Assembly: GCA_963844055.1 (NCBI GenBank)
Contig: CAWJMN010000001.1
Location: 2,294,001 to 2,358,000 of the forward strand
Reading direction: 5' to 3'
Length of the DNA: 64,000 nt
DNA from: CAWJMN01 sp963844055
GTDB taxonomy: Bacteria > Planctomycetota > Planctomycetia > Pirellulales > Pirellulaceae
The position numbers and the translations under genes were made by a program. The notes below the pieces were generated by a model. It searched no databases. It was not told the origin of the DNA and saw only the letters and a program-made list of their open reading frames with translations. Shown piece after piece: positions 1 through 9,476 of the stretch (position 1 is its first letter; every line of letters begins with the position of its first letter).

Positions 1-1087
1 ATTCGATCGGGTCTTCTACCGTGCAGATGTTGTTTTCCATCGTCGCAATCTCATTAAGAGCTGCGTAGAGGGTTGTGGATTTGCCACTGCCAGTGGGGCC
101 AGTAACCAGCGCGATTCCATTGGGAGCGCGGATAGCGGTTTGAAACTGGCTGAGCACATCTTCAGCGAAGCCTAGGTCGCGCAGGTTGAGCGTAACGGTT
201 CGGGTATCAAGTACGCGAATTACCGTCTTTTCGCCTCGATTGCTGGGGAACGTGCTAATACGAAGATCTACCTTGCGGCGTTCCAACATGACATGCACGC
301 GGCCATCTTGTGGTAGGCGACGTTCGCTGATGTCAAGCCCGGCCATAATCTTGATACGGCTAGTAATTGCACCGATCAGATGCAACGGGACTTCGAGGCT
401 TTTGTAGAGTCGCCCATCGATGCGGTGACGCACTCGCGTGCAGCGCTCCGCAGGCTCAATGTGGATATCACTCGCCCCTTCGCGAACGGCATGATAAATC
501 ATGTAGTTGACGAGGCGAATCACCGGAGATTGGCCGGCAACCTCGACGGTATCCGAAATGTCTTCGATCGCATCTTCGATCAAAGTTACTTCCGACTGTT
601 CATTCCCATCGATGATGTCATCGATAACGAAAGTCTTGGAGTCAGGAAGGGTTGTGATCATCCGCCGAATATCTTTCGGCGTCGTTGCGACAATCTGGAC
701 CTGAAGCTTCGTTAGGCCGGTGATTTCGTCTACAAGGAACAGGTTAGATGGCTCGACAACCGCAAGCGTGAGCATTCCTCGTACGCGGAAAAGGGGAAAA
801 ACCAGGTTCTTTTCCAGGTATTCGCGTGGCAATAGGTCGTTGAGCTTGGGGTCGGCAAGTCGGGGTTCAAGCTTGGCAAAGGGGACGCCGTAGACCGCGG
901 CTAATCCTTCGGTCACTTGGTCATCGGTGCAGTGGCCTAGCTCGACAAGCACTTCACCCAACAGTTTGCCTTTGCCCGCTTGTTGCTGCTGCGTTTCCAG
1001 GGCGGATTGCAGTTGTTCGAGCTTCAAATAGCCACGCTCAACCAGGATGTTTCCTAGTCGCTTGGGTTGTCCAAGTTTGGGTTGCAT
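1..1087 (-). CDS. PilB/GspE-type secretion ATPase, C-terminus cut by window edge
   Basis: This is the assembly ATPase of a type IV pilus or type II secretion system, a cytoplasmic hexamer that powers pilin polymerisation. The reading frame starts at ATG 1085-1087 and is open to base 1, about 362 codons. The N-terminal ~150 residues match the MshEN/GspE N-domain, opening with the family pattern RLGNILVERG. The Walker A motif GPTGSGKST lies near residue 330, followed by CTVEDPIE typical of this family just before the edge. The Walker B, His box and C-terminal zinc region lie outside the window. It is the last visible gene of a minus-strand run after the sensor kinase, response regulator and STAS genes. 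PilB versus GspE cannot be decided from sequence alone. Confidence 0.93.
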   Translation of the reverse strand, partial: MQPKLGQPKRLGNILVERGYLKLEQLQSALETQQQQAGKGKLLGEVLVELGHCTDDQVTEGLAAVYGVPFAKLEPRLADPKLNDLLPREYLEKNLVFPLFRVRGMLTLAVVEPSNLFLVDEITGLTKLQVQIVATTPKDIRRMITTLPDSKTFVIDDIIDGNEQSEVTLIEDAIEDISDTVEVAGQSPVIRLVNYMIYHAVREGASDIHIEPAERCTRVRHRIDGRLYKSLEVPLHLIGAITSRIKIMAGLDISERRLPQDGRVHVMLERRKVDLRISTFPSNRGEKTVIRVLDTRTVTLNLRDLGFAEDVLSQFQTAIRAPNGIALVTGPTGSGKSTTLYAALNEIATMENNICTVEDPIE

Positions 1088-1134
1088 GGCGCTAGCTTTC
1101 ACGGGGCGGAAGTATTAACAGGGGGAGCGATCTA

Positions 1135-1461
1135 CTAGATGAAACTTTTGACGGCAGTTAGGACGGTGTCGTAGACCTCGAGCTGCTGGTCGATGCGTGT
1201 GATTTGTAAAATGGTGTTGTTGGTTGCATTGTCGGTTGCCAGTTTGAGGTCGCCTCCTAGTGCACGCAGGGTTTCCTGGGCATTCAGCAGTGCTTCCAAA
1301 CCGGGCGAGTCAATGGTTTCCGTTCCGTTGAGGTCTACCACAACATTGCAGCGGTCAAGCGAGGTGAGGTGATCTTCCAGTTGCTTGGCGTTATCGCCCC
1401 CCAGTTCTTCTGGAGTGTGAACAACCGTTACACTTCCAAAGGTTTCGGTTGCAAGTTTCAT
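1135..1461 (-). CDS. STAS-domain protein (anti-sigma factor antagonist-like)
   Basis: This is a 108-residue single STAS domain, the fold of SpoIIAA/RsbV anti-anti-sigma factors that bind partner-switching kinases. The motif TIDSPGLEAL places a serine at residue 52, where SpoIIAA-like proteins are phosphorylated, so partner switching is plausible. The start is ATG at 1459-1461. It lies 47 bp downstream of the response regulator stop and 47 bp upstream of the ATPase gene, so it is probably co-transcribed with both. No matching anti-sigma kinase is visible nearby; the upstream histidine kinase is of the ordinary two-component type. The STAS assignment is good; its partner is unknown. Confidence 0.8.
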   Translation of the reverse strand: MKLATETFGSVTVVHTPEELGGDNAKQLEDHLTSLDRCNVVVDLNGTETIDSPGLEALLNAQETLRALGGDLKLATDNATNNTILQITRIDQQLEVYDTVLTAVKSFI

Positions 1462-1508
1462 GGAAGGTACTCGTAGGACTGCTAGATGTTAAAAAGGGTG
1501 GGGCGCGG

Positions 1509-1932
1509 TTACAGTGATAGGTTTTCGCTGGTGGCGAACCCGATCTCAGTCAGTTTGCCGGACGGCGATAGCAGGTCTTCGACCATACTGAACACCTGGC
1601 GTGGGCTAAAGGGCTTGTTGACGACTGCTCGAATGCCAAACAGGCGGTTGACCTCGGACCGGTCGAGTTCGTAGCCCTTGGCCGTCAGCATGATCACCGG
1701 CAGGTGCGTTAGTTCTGGCGTGTTATGGATGCGTTCTGCTGAGCCCAAGACCATTCAGTCGTGGCATTTGGCAGTCGGTGATGACGATGTCAGGGCGTAG
1801 CTTTTGCAGTTGCTCCCAGCCCTCTTCGCCATCGCCTGCGGTAATGACTTCGTAGCCGCTTCGAAGGAACTTGATTTCGAGTGCCCGCAGGATGTGTAGT
1901 TCGTCATCACAGAGCAAGATTCGCTTGGACAT
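1509..1932 (-). CDS. Response regulator receiver protein, frameshifted in this sequence
   Basis: This is a single-domain CheY-like response regulator. It has the acidic pair DDE at residues 9-11, the phospho-acceptor Asp in DIVITDC (Asp-53), the MPRLNGL loop, and after the break VIMLTAKG and the conserved Lys in NKPFSP. Frame 0 runs from ATG 1932 and stops after 69 residues. The rest of the domain is in the +1 frame to TAA at 1509. Skipping the A at 1740, in the codon run CTC-A-GCA, gives a continuous ~140-residue receiver whose spacing from NGL to ERI fits the family. It follows the sensor kinase by 23 bp with a GGAG ribosome binding site, so the two are probably partners. It may be a sequencing error, a broken gene or a recoded one; see findings. 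Confidence 0.82.
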
Positions 1933-1955
1933 GAGATTTACTCCTAGGAGGCAAA

Positions 1956-3452
1956 TTATGCTTGGATTTGGCGGACGGCTGGGAATGCAACTCGGAACGT
2001 ACTTCCCACACCTAGTTGGCTTTCCACTTCAATACGGCCATTGTGGACGTCTTCCACAATGTGCTTGACCAGTGGAAGTCCGAGCCCTGTGCCTGGGGCC
2101 ATATCTTTGTCTTTTGAGACCCGATAAAACTTCTGGAATACCTTTTCGCGATCTTCTTCATTCAATCCGACGCCGGTGTCTTGAACTTCGAAAACCACTT
2201 CCTGGTCATTCATGCGACTGCGAAGCGTGACGGTACCGCCAGTACGGGTGTACTTGATCGCGTTAGAAATCAAATTGATTGCGGCTTGCAACAGCATGTC
2301 ATGGTCTGCCAGCACACCCAGATAGAGCGGGCTGAGATCGGTGACAAACTTTTGTTGACGTTGTTCTGCAGCCGGTGTTAGCACCGAAGCGGCTTCTTGC
2401 AGGACTTCATTCAGCGAACGTGGAACCTTGTTGACGTTGACGACCCCAGCTTCAATCCGGGCAAGGTTCAACAGGTTTTCAACGAGACGCTGCAGGCGAT
2501 CAGCCTGAGAATTGATGACTTCGATAAACTCTTCACGTTCGGCATCGTCTTTGGCATCGCCGTCGGCCAATAGCTCGACGTAGGCCTTAATGCTGGCCAG
2601 AGGAGTTTTCATTTCGTGGCTGACCGAGGAGACAAATTCCGCGTTTCGCTTTTGAATCGCTTTCTGCCCCGAAATATTCGTTAGGACTGCAACGGCGCCT
2701 TGGACCGTGCCAGCGTCACCTATGCGGTATTCGCCAGCAAAAGGCATGGGGCGGCAAGTCACCTTGTACCAGTTCTCGGTCCCTTCACGGTCGGAAAGGC
2801 CAACTTCGGTTTGGCGGACAGTGTTTCCTTTGCGGCGGCGAGTTTCCGTCAAAATGCCTACCAGCTCTTCGCACTGCGAGAGTTGCTCTAGCATTTGTGT
2901 TTCGGATCGATCGGAGTCTCCCCCCAGCAGCCTTTGGGCGCTAGGGTTTGATAGAACGACTTCGCCAAAGGGGTCAACGGCGACAACCGGATCGGACAGG
3001 CCGGCAAATACATCACGAAGTTGCTGGCACTCCGTCGCAAGTCGGCGAGCTCGAACCTCGGCCCCCGAACGGTCGTGTTCGGCCTCCGTCAGGCGGTCCT
3101 GATGGTCCTTGAGCTTTTCGGCGAATCGGAGAAGTGTCTGTCGTACTGCTTCAGAGCAGGAGGAGATCTGCGGCCAATCGCCTTGGGACAGCGTCTCGTC
3201 TAATTCTTGCGAGCTTAGGTCAGAGATTTCTTCAATCTGACCGAGCAGCTCTTTTTGTTGTGCAGTGAACTGTTGGTAAAGCCGCCACACGCTTGCAATC
3301 GTAACAAGCAGGCCCGCAGTAGCGATGGTTAGGCGCTCTGTCGGTCCAATTGCTTTACCAAGGGTATCCAGAAGGCCTCCGGCGCATGCAAGCAGCGCCA
3401 AGCCAAGCAGGAGGCCAATGGGAGCTAATGGAAGTGGTTTACGGAAGGCCAT
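1956..3452 (-). CDS. Sensor histidine kinase (2 TM, PAS, HisKA, HATPase)
   Basis: This is a membrane-bound histidine kinase of about 498 residues. Two hydrophobic segments lie in the first 60 residues, then a coiled region, a PAS domain (from about residue 145, FAGLSDPVVAVDPFGEVV), the HisKA H-box SVSHEMKTPLASIKAY with the phospho-acceptor His, and a HATPase domain with N-box NLISNAIKYT, G1 DTGVGL and G2 GTGLGLPLVKHIV. The ATG at 3452 is preferred because it places the first membrane segment at the N-terminus. An in-frame ATG at 3575 would add 41 residues without family-like features. The PhoR-like architecture and the adjacent response regulator suggest a cognate pair that regulates something in this secretion locus. 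The stimulus is unknown. Confidence 0.9.
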   Translation of the reverse strand: MAFRKPLPLAPIGLLLGLALLACAGGLLDTLGKAIGPTERLTIATAGLLVTIASVWRLYQQFTAQQKELLGQIEEISDLSSQELDETLSQGDWPQISSCSEAVRQTLLRFAEKLKDHQDRLTEAEHDRSGAEVRARRLATECQQLRDVFAGLSDPVVAVDPFGEVVLSNPSAQRLLGGDSDRSETQMLEQLSQCEELVGILTETRRRKGNTVRQTEVGLSDREGTENWYKVTCRPMPFAGEYRIGDAGTVQGAVAVLTNISGQKAIQKRNAEFVSSVSHEMKTPLASIKAYVELLADGDAKDDAEREEFIEVINSQADRLQRLVENLLNLARIEAGVVNVNKVPRSLNEVLQEAASVLTPAAEQRQQKFVTDLSPLYLGVLADHDMLLQAAINLISNAIKYTRTGGTVTLRSRMNDQEVVFEVQDTGVGLNEEDREKVFQKFYRVSKDKDMAPGTGLGLPLVKHIVEDVHNGRIEVESQLGVGSTFRVAFPAVRQIQA

Positions 3453-3919
3453 AGGGTTGTACGCCAGACAGGAAGCAATGTCGCTCAAGGCAGCGGTGGG
3501 CCGGTGAAATGAGCAGCGGCAGAAGTCCGAATTGGACCAATGCGCAGCACATCCCGCGGTTGGAGACGCTGCCATGGAAAGCTAGGTCAGGGTTACCTAG
3601 AAAGCAAAAGCGATTGCTGGGCCGGCAGTAGAAGTGCGGAACACCGTATAGCTAGAACGAATAGTTCTGGCGGTGAAGTGCCAGTAATTTTATAGACTAT
3701 GTGTAAGTCTATATTTAGTAATGTGTTACGGTGTTATGTTGGCCGGCGGGCTAGATTGGGCATGGCAACTATTGTGGGGGGAAGAGAGGCCGGGGTGCGG
3801 AATGCAGCAGGGGTTCCGGCCGAACTATCCGAGAAATGACACAATCGTTACAGCCGGCAAGGTCGACCAAAGGCGTTTGGAAGACCGTGTTATGGGATCG
3901 ATTCCGCAGCGAGTTAGGC
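3453..3919. other. Intergenic gap between secretin and sensor kinase genes
   Basis: About 470 bp separates the secretin stop from the kinase start on the minus strand. Open frames here are short and lack family features. The region probably holds the promoter of the kinase-regulator-STAS-ATPase group. I see no clear sigma-70 boxes or strong hairpin with a T-run. Confidence 0.5.
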
Positions 3920-6109
3920 CTACGGTTTGCCAACCGGACGCAGCTTGGGGGGCGTGTATTCGATCGTCCGAATCTTGGTGGGTTGGGGTTGGTCCGGTCC
4001 TTCGTCATCAGAAATCACGAACGAAGGAGTCGTGGAGAAAGGGGGTTCCGTTTTCCAAGGAGCCCCTTGTTTGGTGTAGTCGGTGTTATGCGTGCGGGCA
4101 AAAGGTGCAACGCCTTGCCGCAGGTGTGCAGGCACACTTTCGTTTCCCAAGCCACCGGCTGCCAGGACCTCTTGGCGGAGGGTCGAAGCCTCACGATTGA
4201 GTGGATCGTAATGAATGGCAAGGTTTACTTGACGCAGTGCTGTATTGAAGTCTCCCACCGCATACGCAGCGCGAGCCCGGCGCAGTTGGGCCAGGCCTAG
4301 GCTTCGCTTGGCCAGCGGGTTCATCTTGTCGAAGTAGTTTTCTTGTCGCTGACTGAATTCATTGCCGTATTTGACTCCCTCTTGGGTGAGGGTGTCATTA
4401 TTGATAATCCGAGGCGTGATGAGAATGATGATTTCAGCACGACCGACCTTTTCTGTCTTTTGACGGAATAGGGGGCCAATCCAAGGGGTGCTTCCTAGGA
4501 AGGGGACTTGGCTGGTCGTTGTTTGCAAGTCTTCTCGAATGAGGCCACCAATAACTGCGGTACAGCCATCGTTGCAAAGCACATTCGTCGTGACTTGTGT
4601 GACCGACTTGTTCGGGAGAGTCAAACTTCCCGATACTGACACGCTTCCGGTGGAGAGTTCTGGATGGACTTCCATGCGAATCGTACCATCATTACCGATA
4701 AAGGGACGAAGGCGGAGCAGGGTGCCCACATCGAGGAAGCTTACCGATTGGGTGGAAAAGGTTTGGGTAACGGTTGTGTTGACATAGCCAAGCTGTTCGC
4801 CGATTTGAATCTCTGCCCGCATCTTGTTGAGGCAGGTCAGGCGAGGCGACGCGACCACATTGGTATCGCCGATGGTTTCCAGGGCGGTTACTAGTGCATT
4901 GGCGCTGGAATCGAGGAATCCAATTTTTAGGCCAGGTGTTGTAGTTGGTGTAGAAGGGAGCGTGCCAGTCGGGAGTTCGGACTGGATGCGAATGGTTCCT
5001 TTGTCGCGCAGCGCTTCAAAGCTTACGCCCATACGATTTTCATCGTTGAGTCGTACATTGACGATCATCGCCTCAATGGAAACCTGGCGTGGCATGATGT
5101 CCACTTCAGTAAATAGCTCATCGATCTGATTGATGATTTGGGCATAATCCCGGACGATCACCACGTCGGAGTCGGCGAAGCTATCGCCCCCCGTTTTGAC
5201 TTGATCCGATTGAATGTCCACTTCAGCGGGAGTGGAAACGGTCACCTTGCCAATGGTGGGTGTTAGTAGTGGCGTGAAGAGCTTTTCTAGGTCGGCCGCC
5301 TTGACGTAGTTGGGGCGATAGACACGCGTGACCACGCGGTCTTGCGACTGGTCCATCGTTTCTAGTTCTTCGGGTGTTGCGACATAGACAATGCCATCTT
5401 CGTAGCGAGCGACAAAGCCAGTTGTTTTGAGGATGGCGGCCAAGGCAGATGCCGCATCAATATCGGTCAGTGACGCGGTGAGCTTGCCGGTCACCTTTTC
5501 ACTAGCCAGGATGTTCAGTCCGCTCTGTTCGCCCAGCAATTTCAGGGCATCACGGAGGTCCGAGTCTTGCAAGACAATTGTCAGCTTGTCATCCACGGCA
5601 TCCCGAGTGATCTTTGCAGGAGGGGGAAGCTCTGTCGTGTCAGGTGATGGAGGTTCGGCAAGTGGCTGAACAAGGGCCACTGGTGTGGGGAGTTCACGAC
5701 CCTGTTGGATCTTGTTTTCAAGATGGCTGAGGGCAAGTTCAAGCGAGTGACGTTGTTGTTGGTTCGTTTCGCGAATTCCATCGAGCGAACGCTGCATGAT
5801 CTCGACCTGCTTGGTCAATTGCTGCGTGGCTTGGGTGTCGGCAGTAGGTGGAGCTGGCTGACTAAGCGGTGCAAAACGAGGATAACTAGCGGCCAGGGCT
5901 CTTGGAGCAGTTGGCTCAGGTTCCTGCTCCGTATCCGTAGATTGGGCGTGAGTTTTGCGGAGCGAAACCTTGTTGGTGGCGCTTGATTTGTCGGTGGAAG
6001 CTTGCGTGTTAGGCGTCGCAGGCCCCGGCTGCATCACAACAGCGATAGCGGCGCAGATTCCTACAGAACCACACCCGGCAAGCAATAAGAGGCGACGGTA
6101 ATTTAGCAT
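3920..6109 (-). CDS. Type II/III secretion or type IV pilus secretin (GspD/PilQ family)
   Basis: This is the outer-membrane secretin channel, about 729 residues from ATG 6109. The N-terminus LLLLAGCGSVGICAAIAVVM is a membrane or signal segment; an upstream ATG at 6175 would only add residues in front of it. Next come a coiled-coil stretch, an STN-like domain near residues 175-245 (DSDLRDALKLLGEQSGLNIL), short N-domain repeats and the C-terminal secretin domain. That domain has the family endings VASPRLTCLNK, AVIGGLI and VPFLGSTPWIGPLFR, the counterpart of the usual VPxLGxxPxLGxLF. A short TPR-like segment and a proline-rich tail follow. It lies 88 bp after the PilP-like gene, at the end of the PilM-N-O-P run, as in classic pilus operons. 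Confidence 0.93.
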   Translation of the reverse strand: MLNYRRLLLLAGCGSVGICAAIAVVMQPGPATPNTQASTDKSSATNKVSLRKTHAQSTDTEQEPEPTAPRALAASYPRFAPLSQPAPPTADTQATQQLTKQVEIMQRSLDGIRETNQQQRHSLELALSHLENKIQQGRELPTPVALVQPLAEPPSPDTTELPPPAKITRDAVDDKLTIVLQDSDLRDALKLLGEQSGLNILASEKVTGKLTASLTDIDAASALAAILKTTGFVARYEDGIVYVATPEELETMDQSQDRVVTRVYRPNYVKAADLEKLFTPLLTPTIGKVTVSTPAEVDIQSDQVKTGGDSFADSDVVIVRDYAQIINQIDELFTEVDIMPRQVSIEAMIVNVRLNDENRMGVSFEALRDKGTIRIQSELPTGTLPSTPTTTPGLKIGFLDSSANALVTALETIGDTNVVASPRLTCLNKMRAEIQIGEQLGYVNTTVTQTFSTQSVSFLDVGTLLRLRPFIGNDGTIRMEVHPELSTGSVSVSGSLTLPNKSVTQVTTNVLCNDGCTAVIGGLIREDLQTTTSQVPFLGSTPWIGPLFRQKTEKVGRAEIIILITPRIINNDTLTQEGVKYGNEFSQRQENYFDKMNPLAKRSLGLAQLRRARAAYAVGDFNTALRQVNLAIHYDPLNREASTLRQEVLAAGGLGNESVPAHLRQGVAPFARTHNTDYTKQGAPWKTEPPFSTTPSFVISDDEGPDQPQPTKIRTIEYTPPKLRPVGKP

Positions 6110-6197
6110 CGGTCGTCCGTGACCTTTAGTAGGAAACCCGCATCCGAGGACACAGGTAGCAACTGACTTTAGCAACTATTTCAAGGGATTACGTTCG

Positions 6198-6947
6198 TTA
6201 GGGAAGAGTCTTCGGGGAAACAGAGATCGTGTTCGCACGAATCTGTTCTCCCGCTGCGAGTGGCCTTGGCCGAATGGGCAATTCCACCGCTACTCCACCC
6301 TGTTCAGGAACAAGCTCTACTCCGGAAGCGGAAATGCGTGTCAGCCGCAGCCGCGCAGCCTCTTCGCCGCCGACCACTAGGGCTTCTAGCAGATCACCTT
6401 CGTGGTAGTTCTTGCCGTTGATCGTCGCTGTTTTGCTGCGACGCCCAACAAGCACACTCGTCAAAGTCATTACGTATTCAGGAGGTGTCGTGATCTCGTC
6501 AGGAGTCGTAGCGACAGATTCGGCTTCAGGAGTCGTTTCCACCACTTCGACAACGGGCGTAATCACCACCGCAAACGGATCATTCCATTGAGGATCCAGG
6601 TTGGCTGGGCGCGCTTGCGGATCTTTTTCTAAAAGGTCGTGCAATTGCTGCCAACCAAGCATCGGTGTCGTAGGGACTGGTGCAGGAGCGGCCGCCGTAG
6701 GGGCGTCGACAGGTCCCGCGGTGGCAGTTGCCGGAGCGGCTGCCGCTGGACTCATCTTTCCTTTTCCAGACCACTTCATCACCAAGGGGCCCCAAAAGTA
6801 CCCAGCGACGACGACCAGCAGAACTAACGCTCCAGCCTTTTGTGGACTGGCCGCCAGCTCACGCTTCAACTTTTTAATCAGTTTGTCTATCTTCACTGGA
6901 GTCCCATCACTTCCCAAGGCTTCGTAACACTGGCAAGGAAGGGCCAT
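6198..6947 (-). CDS. Single-pass inner-membrane pilus/secretion protein (PilP/GspC-like position)
   Basis: This 249-residue protein has one transmembrane segment near residues 40-55 (AGALVLLVVVAGYFWGPLV), an Ala/Pro-rich linker and a small C-terminal beta domain. The C-domain (YVMTLTSVLVGRRSKTATING, then HEGDLL) resembles the PilP/GspC homology region that links the PilN-O platform to the secretin; this is inferred from position and weak motif. Two starts are possible: ATG 6947, with AAGGAAGG immediately before it, or GTG 6896, which gives a shorter cytoplasmic tail. It lies between pilO and the secretin gene, as pilP does. Confidence 0.72.
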   Translation of the reverse strand: MALPCQCYEALGSDGTPVKIDKLIKKLKRELAASPQKAGALVLLVVVAGYFWGPLVMKWSGKGKMSPAAAAPATATAGPVDAPTAAAPAPVPTTPMLGWQQLHDLLEKDPQARPANLDPQWNDPFAVVITPVVEVVETTPEAESVATTPDEITTPPEYVMTLTSVLVGRRSKTATINGKNYHEGDLLEALVVGGEEAARLRLTRISASGVELVPEQGGVAVELPIRPRPLAAGEQIRANTISVSPKTLP

Positions 6948-6972
6948 CCTTCCTTATCGGCGCTAGGTGGCT

Positions 6973-7546
6973 TCACTTGTCGGAATAATCGTGAGAGTTG
7001 GCAAAAATCGTTAGAGTCATCTCTGTGCGAACAAGCCCCTTAGTTTCACCAGACTGCGTAAGCTTTAGATTTTGGATCCAGAGTGGGTGGGGCAGGGTTT
7101 CTAGGCGCCGAATGAATTCAAACGAGTTCGCAAACGATCCTTGGATGTCAACTGCTCAGCGTGACGGGCTGCACCGTCTGTAGGTGCAGTGGGTACTTTT
7201 GCGGTTCCAGGCGCAGGATGGAAACATTCGTAGCGGCGGCCTGACGCGACAGATTCGCCATCGCAAATGGCAAGTCCCCCGGCTTGAGTGCCTTGCGCTT
7301 CCAATTTCGGCCGAAGCTCTCCATGGATGCGAGTTGCGTCTCCAGGGCCTGTTGCTGTAAGGCTTGAACATCCATCAACGCGACAGCTTGCTGCTTCTCC
7401 TTCAGTTGAAGCTGCAGGCCGGCCATTGCCTTTTGTCCGGGAAGAAATCCAAACAAGAAGTAGAGCAGGGTAATCAGCGCCATTCCTGACGTGATTAGCC
7501 AGGTTTGCGGTGAGCTTGAATTGGCTGGAGTGCTTTGGGTGCTCAT
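6973..7546 (-). CDS. PilO-like pilus assembly protein, frameshifted in this sequence
   Basis: This is an inner-membrane platform protein with one transmembrane segment at residues 18-38 followed by a coiled coil. Frame 0 stops after 132 residues. Skipping the A at 7156 (CTG-A-GCA) continues into 59 more residues with a typical PilO core, including FEFIRRLETLPHPLWIQNLK and VRTEMTLTIFA, ending at TGA 6973-6975. The restored length of about 190 residues is normal for PilO. The start overlaps the pilN stop by 4 bp, and the restored stop lies 25 bp before the next gene, which supports the restored frame. The break has the same form as those at 1740, 17860 and 37697. Confidence 0.85.
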
Positions 7547-8370
7547 CGGATACCCCCGCCTACGGATGGTGGTGAAAGATTCCGTTGCACGACGTCGTCA
7601 TTGGCTGCTGCTTGTGGAGACGGATTGTTTGGCGTTGCCTTATCATCGGGTTCATCAATGGGCGAAGTGGTTTGTTCATGGGGCCCTCCGGGCTGTCCGA
7701 GTCCGGGCAGTAGTTTCACCTGAATCTGGAACTGCGTTAAGGATGGCCCGGTTGAAACACGCTGTGCCTCTACGCTTTGCAGTTCCACCTTCGAAAACAG
7801 GCGGTGCTCATGGAGTTTGGCAACATAGGTGTGAAGCTCATCGGATGTTGTGGCGGTTCCCTGGATCGTAAAATAAAGGGGATGAGCATCGGATGCCGTT
7901 CGCAGTGCTTTCATATCCAGCTCAAAGCTGTTACCAACGGCGGCCGCGTTGGCGTCAACGCTAACCGTGGTTGTGTTTGTAATGCTGGTATTTCCTGAAA
8001 TGCCAACCTCTTGCGAGGTATGGAACTCGGTTAGCCGAATCCCTTTTGGCAGGGGAGCTACTATCGCTGCGAGGATCTGAGACTTAGGCCAGGGGTGACG
8101 CAGGTACGTGTACAAGGCGACCTCATGATCGGCGTCTTGCAAACGTTTTTGGGTAGCTTCTAGCTCGGCCCGACGGGCGGTCGCAATTTGAAATTCTCGA
8201 TCAAACTGCGCTACTTGTCGTTGTAATTGCAGCCGCAGGCCGTACTGAGTGATGGCCGTTAGGCCAATGCCGGTTCCAAACAGGACTGCAATGGTTAACC
8301 ACCACAGCTTTGCGCGATGCAGCGCTTGCTTGTGACGATATTCAGGCGGCAAGAATTCGATGGTTTTCAT
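7543..8370 (-). CDS. PilN-like pilus assembly protein
   Basis: This 275-residue protein opens with IEFLPPEYR, the standard PilN start. A transmembrane segment lies at about 24-42 (LWWLTIAVLFGTGIGLTAI), then a coiled coil and a ferredoxin-like periplasmic domain (residues ~90-230). The tail is low-complexity, rich in Pro, Asn and Asp. PilN binds the cytoplasmic actin-like PilM through its N-terminal NxLP-type sequence, here FLPPE. It sits between pilM (9 bp upstream) and pilO (4-bp overlap), the canonical order. Confidence 0.87.
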   Translation of the reverse strand: MKTIEFLPPEYRHKQALHRAKLWWLTIAVLFGTGIGLTAITQYGLRLQLQRQVAQFDREFQIATARRAELEATQKRLQDADHEVALYTYLRHPWPKSQILAAIVAPLPKGIRLTEFHTSQEVGISGNTSITNTTTVSVDANAAAVGNSFELDMKALRTASDAHPLYFTIQGTATTSDELHTYVAKLHEHRLFSKVELQSVEAQRVSTGPSLTQFQIQVKLLPGLGQPGGPHEQTTSPIDEPDDKATPNNPSPQAAANDDVVQRNLSPPSVGGGIR

Positions 8371-8379
8371 GGCGTTTGT

Positions 8380-9438
8380 CTATTCGACACTCCGCAAGGC
8401 AAGGCCAACCGCAAGATCCCATTGGCTCTTACGATGAAAGCGGAATGAGCCGCAGTCGAGGTGGCGAATGGGATCGCAGACCCCTGTGTCCAGCGAAAGG
8501 TACTTGCCAACGGCATCGGCAAGGTCGTCGGTCGCTTCGCCACCGCTGAGGACAACACGACTGAGTGATTGGCCGCGAAACATCACGCTGTGATAGCGAC
8601 TGCAAAGCCCGAGTTCACCACATAGCCGATCAACGGGAGCGCAGAGCGCCTCTTGAACGCTTCGAACCACCTCGGCATCTTGCCGATCCGCCCGGCGATC
8701 CCCTTCACGGCGTCGTAGGCGAGTCGCTTCAGGAATCTCCATGCGCAATTGGCGTGCAAGCGCTTGATCAAAATGCAGGCCGCCAATCTCGATGTATTTA
8801 ACGAAGAGCACATCTTCTCCATGGGCGATGACGGCCAGCGACCGGCTGTGCCCAATATGCACAAGCAGCGCTCGCTCTTCTCGATCCGATTCTCTTCGGA
8901 ACTGGCGATGATGCCCTCGTGCTAGGGCGCAAGGCTGAGTGTCAATCGAGATCGGGCGAAGCCCTGCCTGCTCGATAAGCTGGGCTTGGGCATGCAAATG
9001 TGACCTGCGGCAAGCCATCACAATGACTTCACGAACAATGCCGTCGCCTTGACGAACATCTGCCGATTCCACGTAACGAATCTCGGCATCTTCGACCGGA
9101 AAGGGAAGGCGGCTGGCAATTTCCTGGGTGACGAGTCGATCGGTCTCCGCAGGATTCTTAGCGATCCGGATGTTTTGCAGAAACAAGTGTTGGTCATCTA
9201 AACAGCAAACCGTGTCCGTTCCTTGGAGTCGATGCTGTTTTACTAGGTTAGTGAGTGACTTGGTGATCGCTTCGGCTCGCACATCCTCAGGCTGTTCGGG
9301 ATGGCCAGCAGGAAGCTCAACCCGGTGGGCCGCCGTTACACGCTTCAAATCCGAAGATAGCTGCACCACCTTGATCGACTTGGAGCCGATGTCGATGCCG
9401 AGCGGTCCGGTTCGCTTGTTAAAGGGCCAAGAGATCAT
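8380..9438 (-). CDS. PilM-like actin-fold pilus assembly ATPase
   Basis: This 352-residue cytoplasmic protein has the PilM/FtsA actin-like fold. The phosphate-1 motif LGIDIGSKSIKVVQL is at residues 13-27, then TVCCLDDQHLFLQNIRI and FPVEDAEIRY, a Cys-containing CALARG segment, and VVLSGGEATDDLADAVG near the end as the adenosine motif. PilM sits under the inner-membrane platform and contacts the PilN N-terminus. It is followed 9 bp later by pilN. An Arg-rich insertion around residues 243-255 is unusual in composition but keeps the frame. Confidence 0.88.
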   Translation of the reverse strand: MISWPFNKRTGPLGIDIGSKSIKVVQLSSDLKRVTAAHRVELPAGHPEQPEDVRAEAITKSLTNLVKQHRLQGTDTVCCLDDQHLFLQNIRIAKNPAETDRLVTQEIASRLPFPVEDAEIRYVESADVRQGDGIVREVIVMACRRSHLHAQAQLIEQAGLRPISIDTQPCALARGHHRQFRRESDREERALLVHIGHSRSLAVIAHGEDVLFVKYIEIGGLHFDQALARQLRMEIPEATRLRRREGDRRADRQDAEVVRSVQEALCAPVDRLCGELGLCSRYHSVMFRGQSLSRVVLSGGEATDDLADAVGKYLSLDTGVCDPIRHLDCGSFRFHRKSQWDLAVGLALRSVE

Positions 9439-9476
9439 AGGTGCAATTTCATTCCAAAGGTTGCGTGAGTTGTCGC

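Noticed and set aside
3721..4300. Plus-strand frames of about 150 codons overlapping the secretin C-terminus
   Set aside because: They lie mostly antisense to the secretin tail and have an odd Trp/Arg-rich composition.
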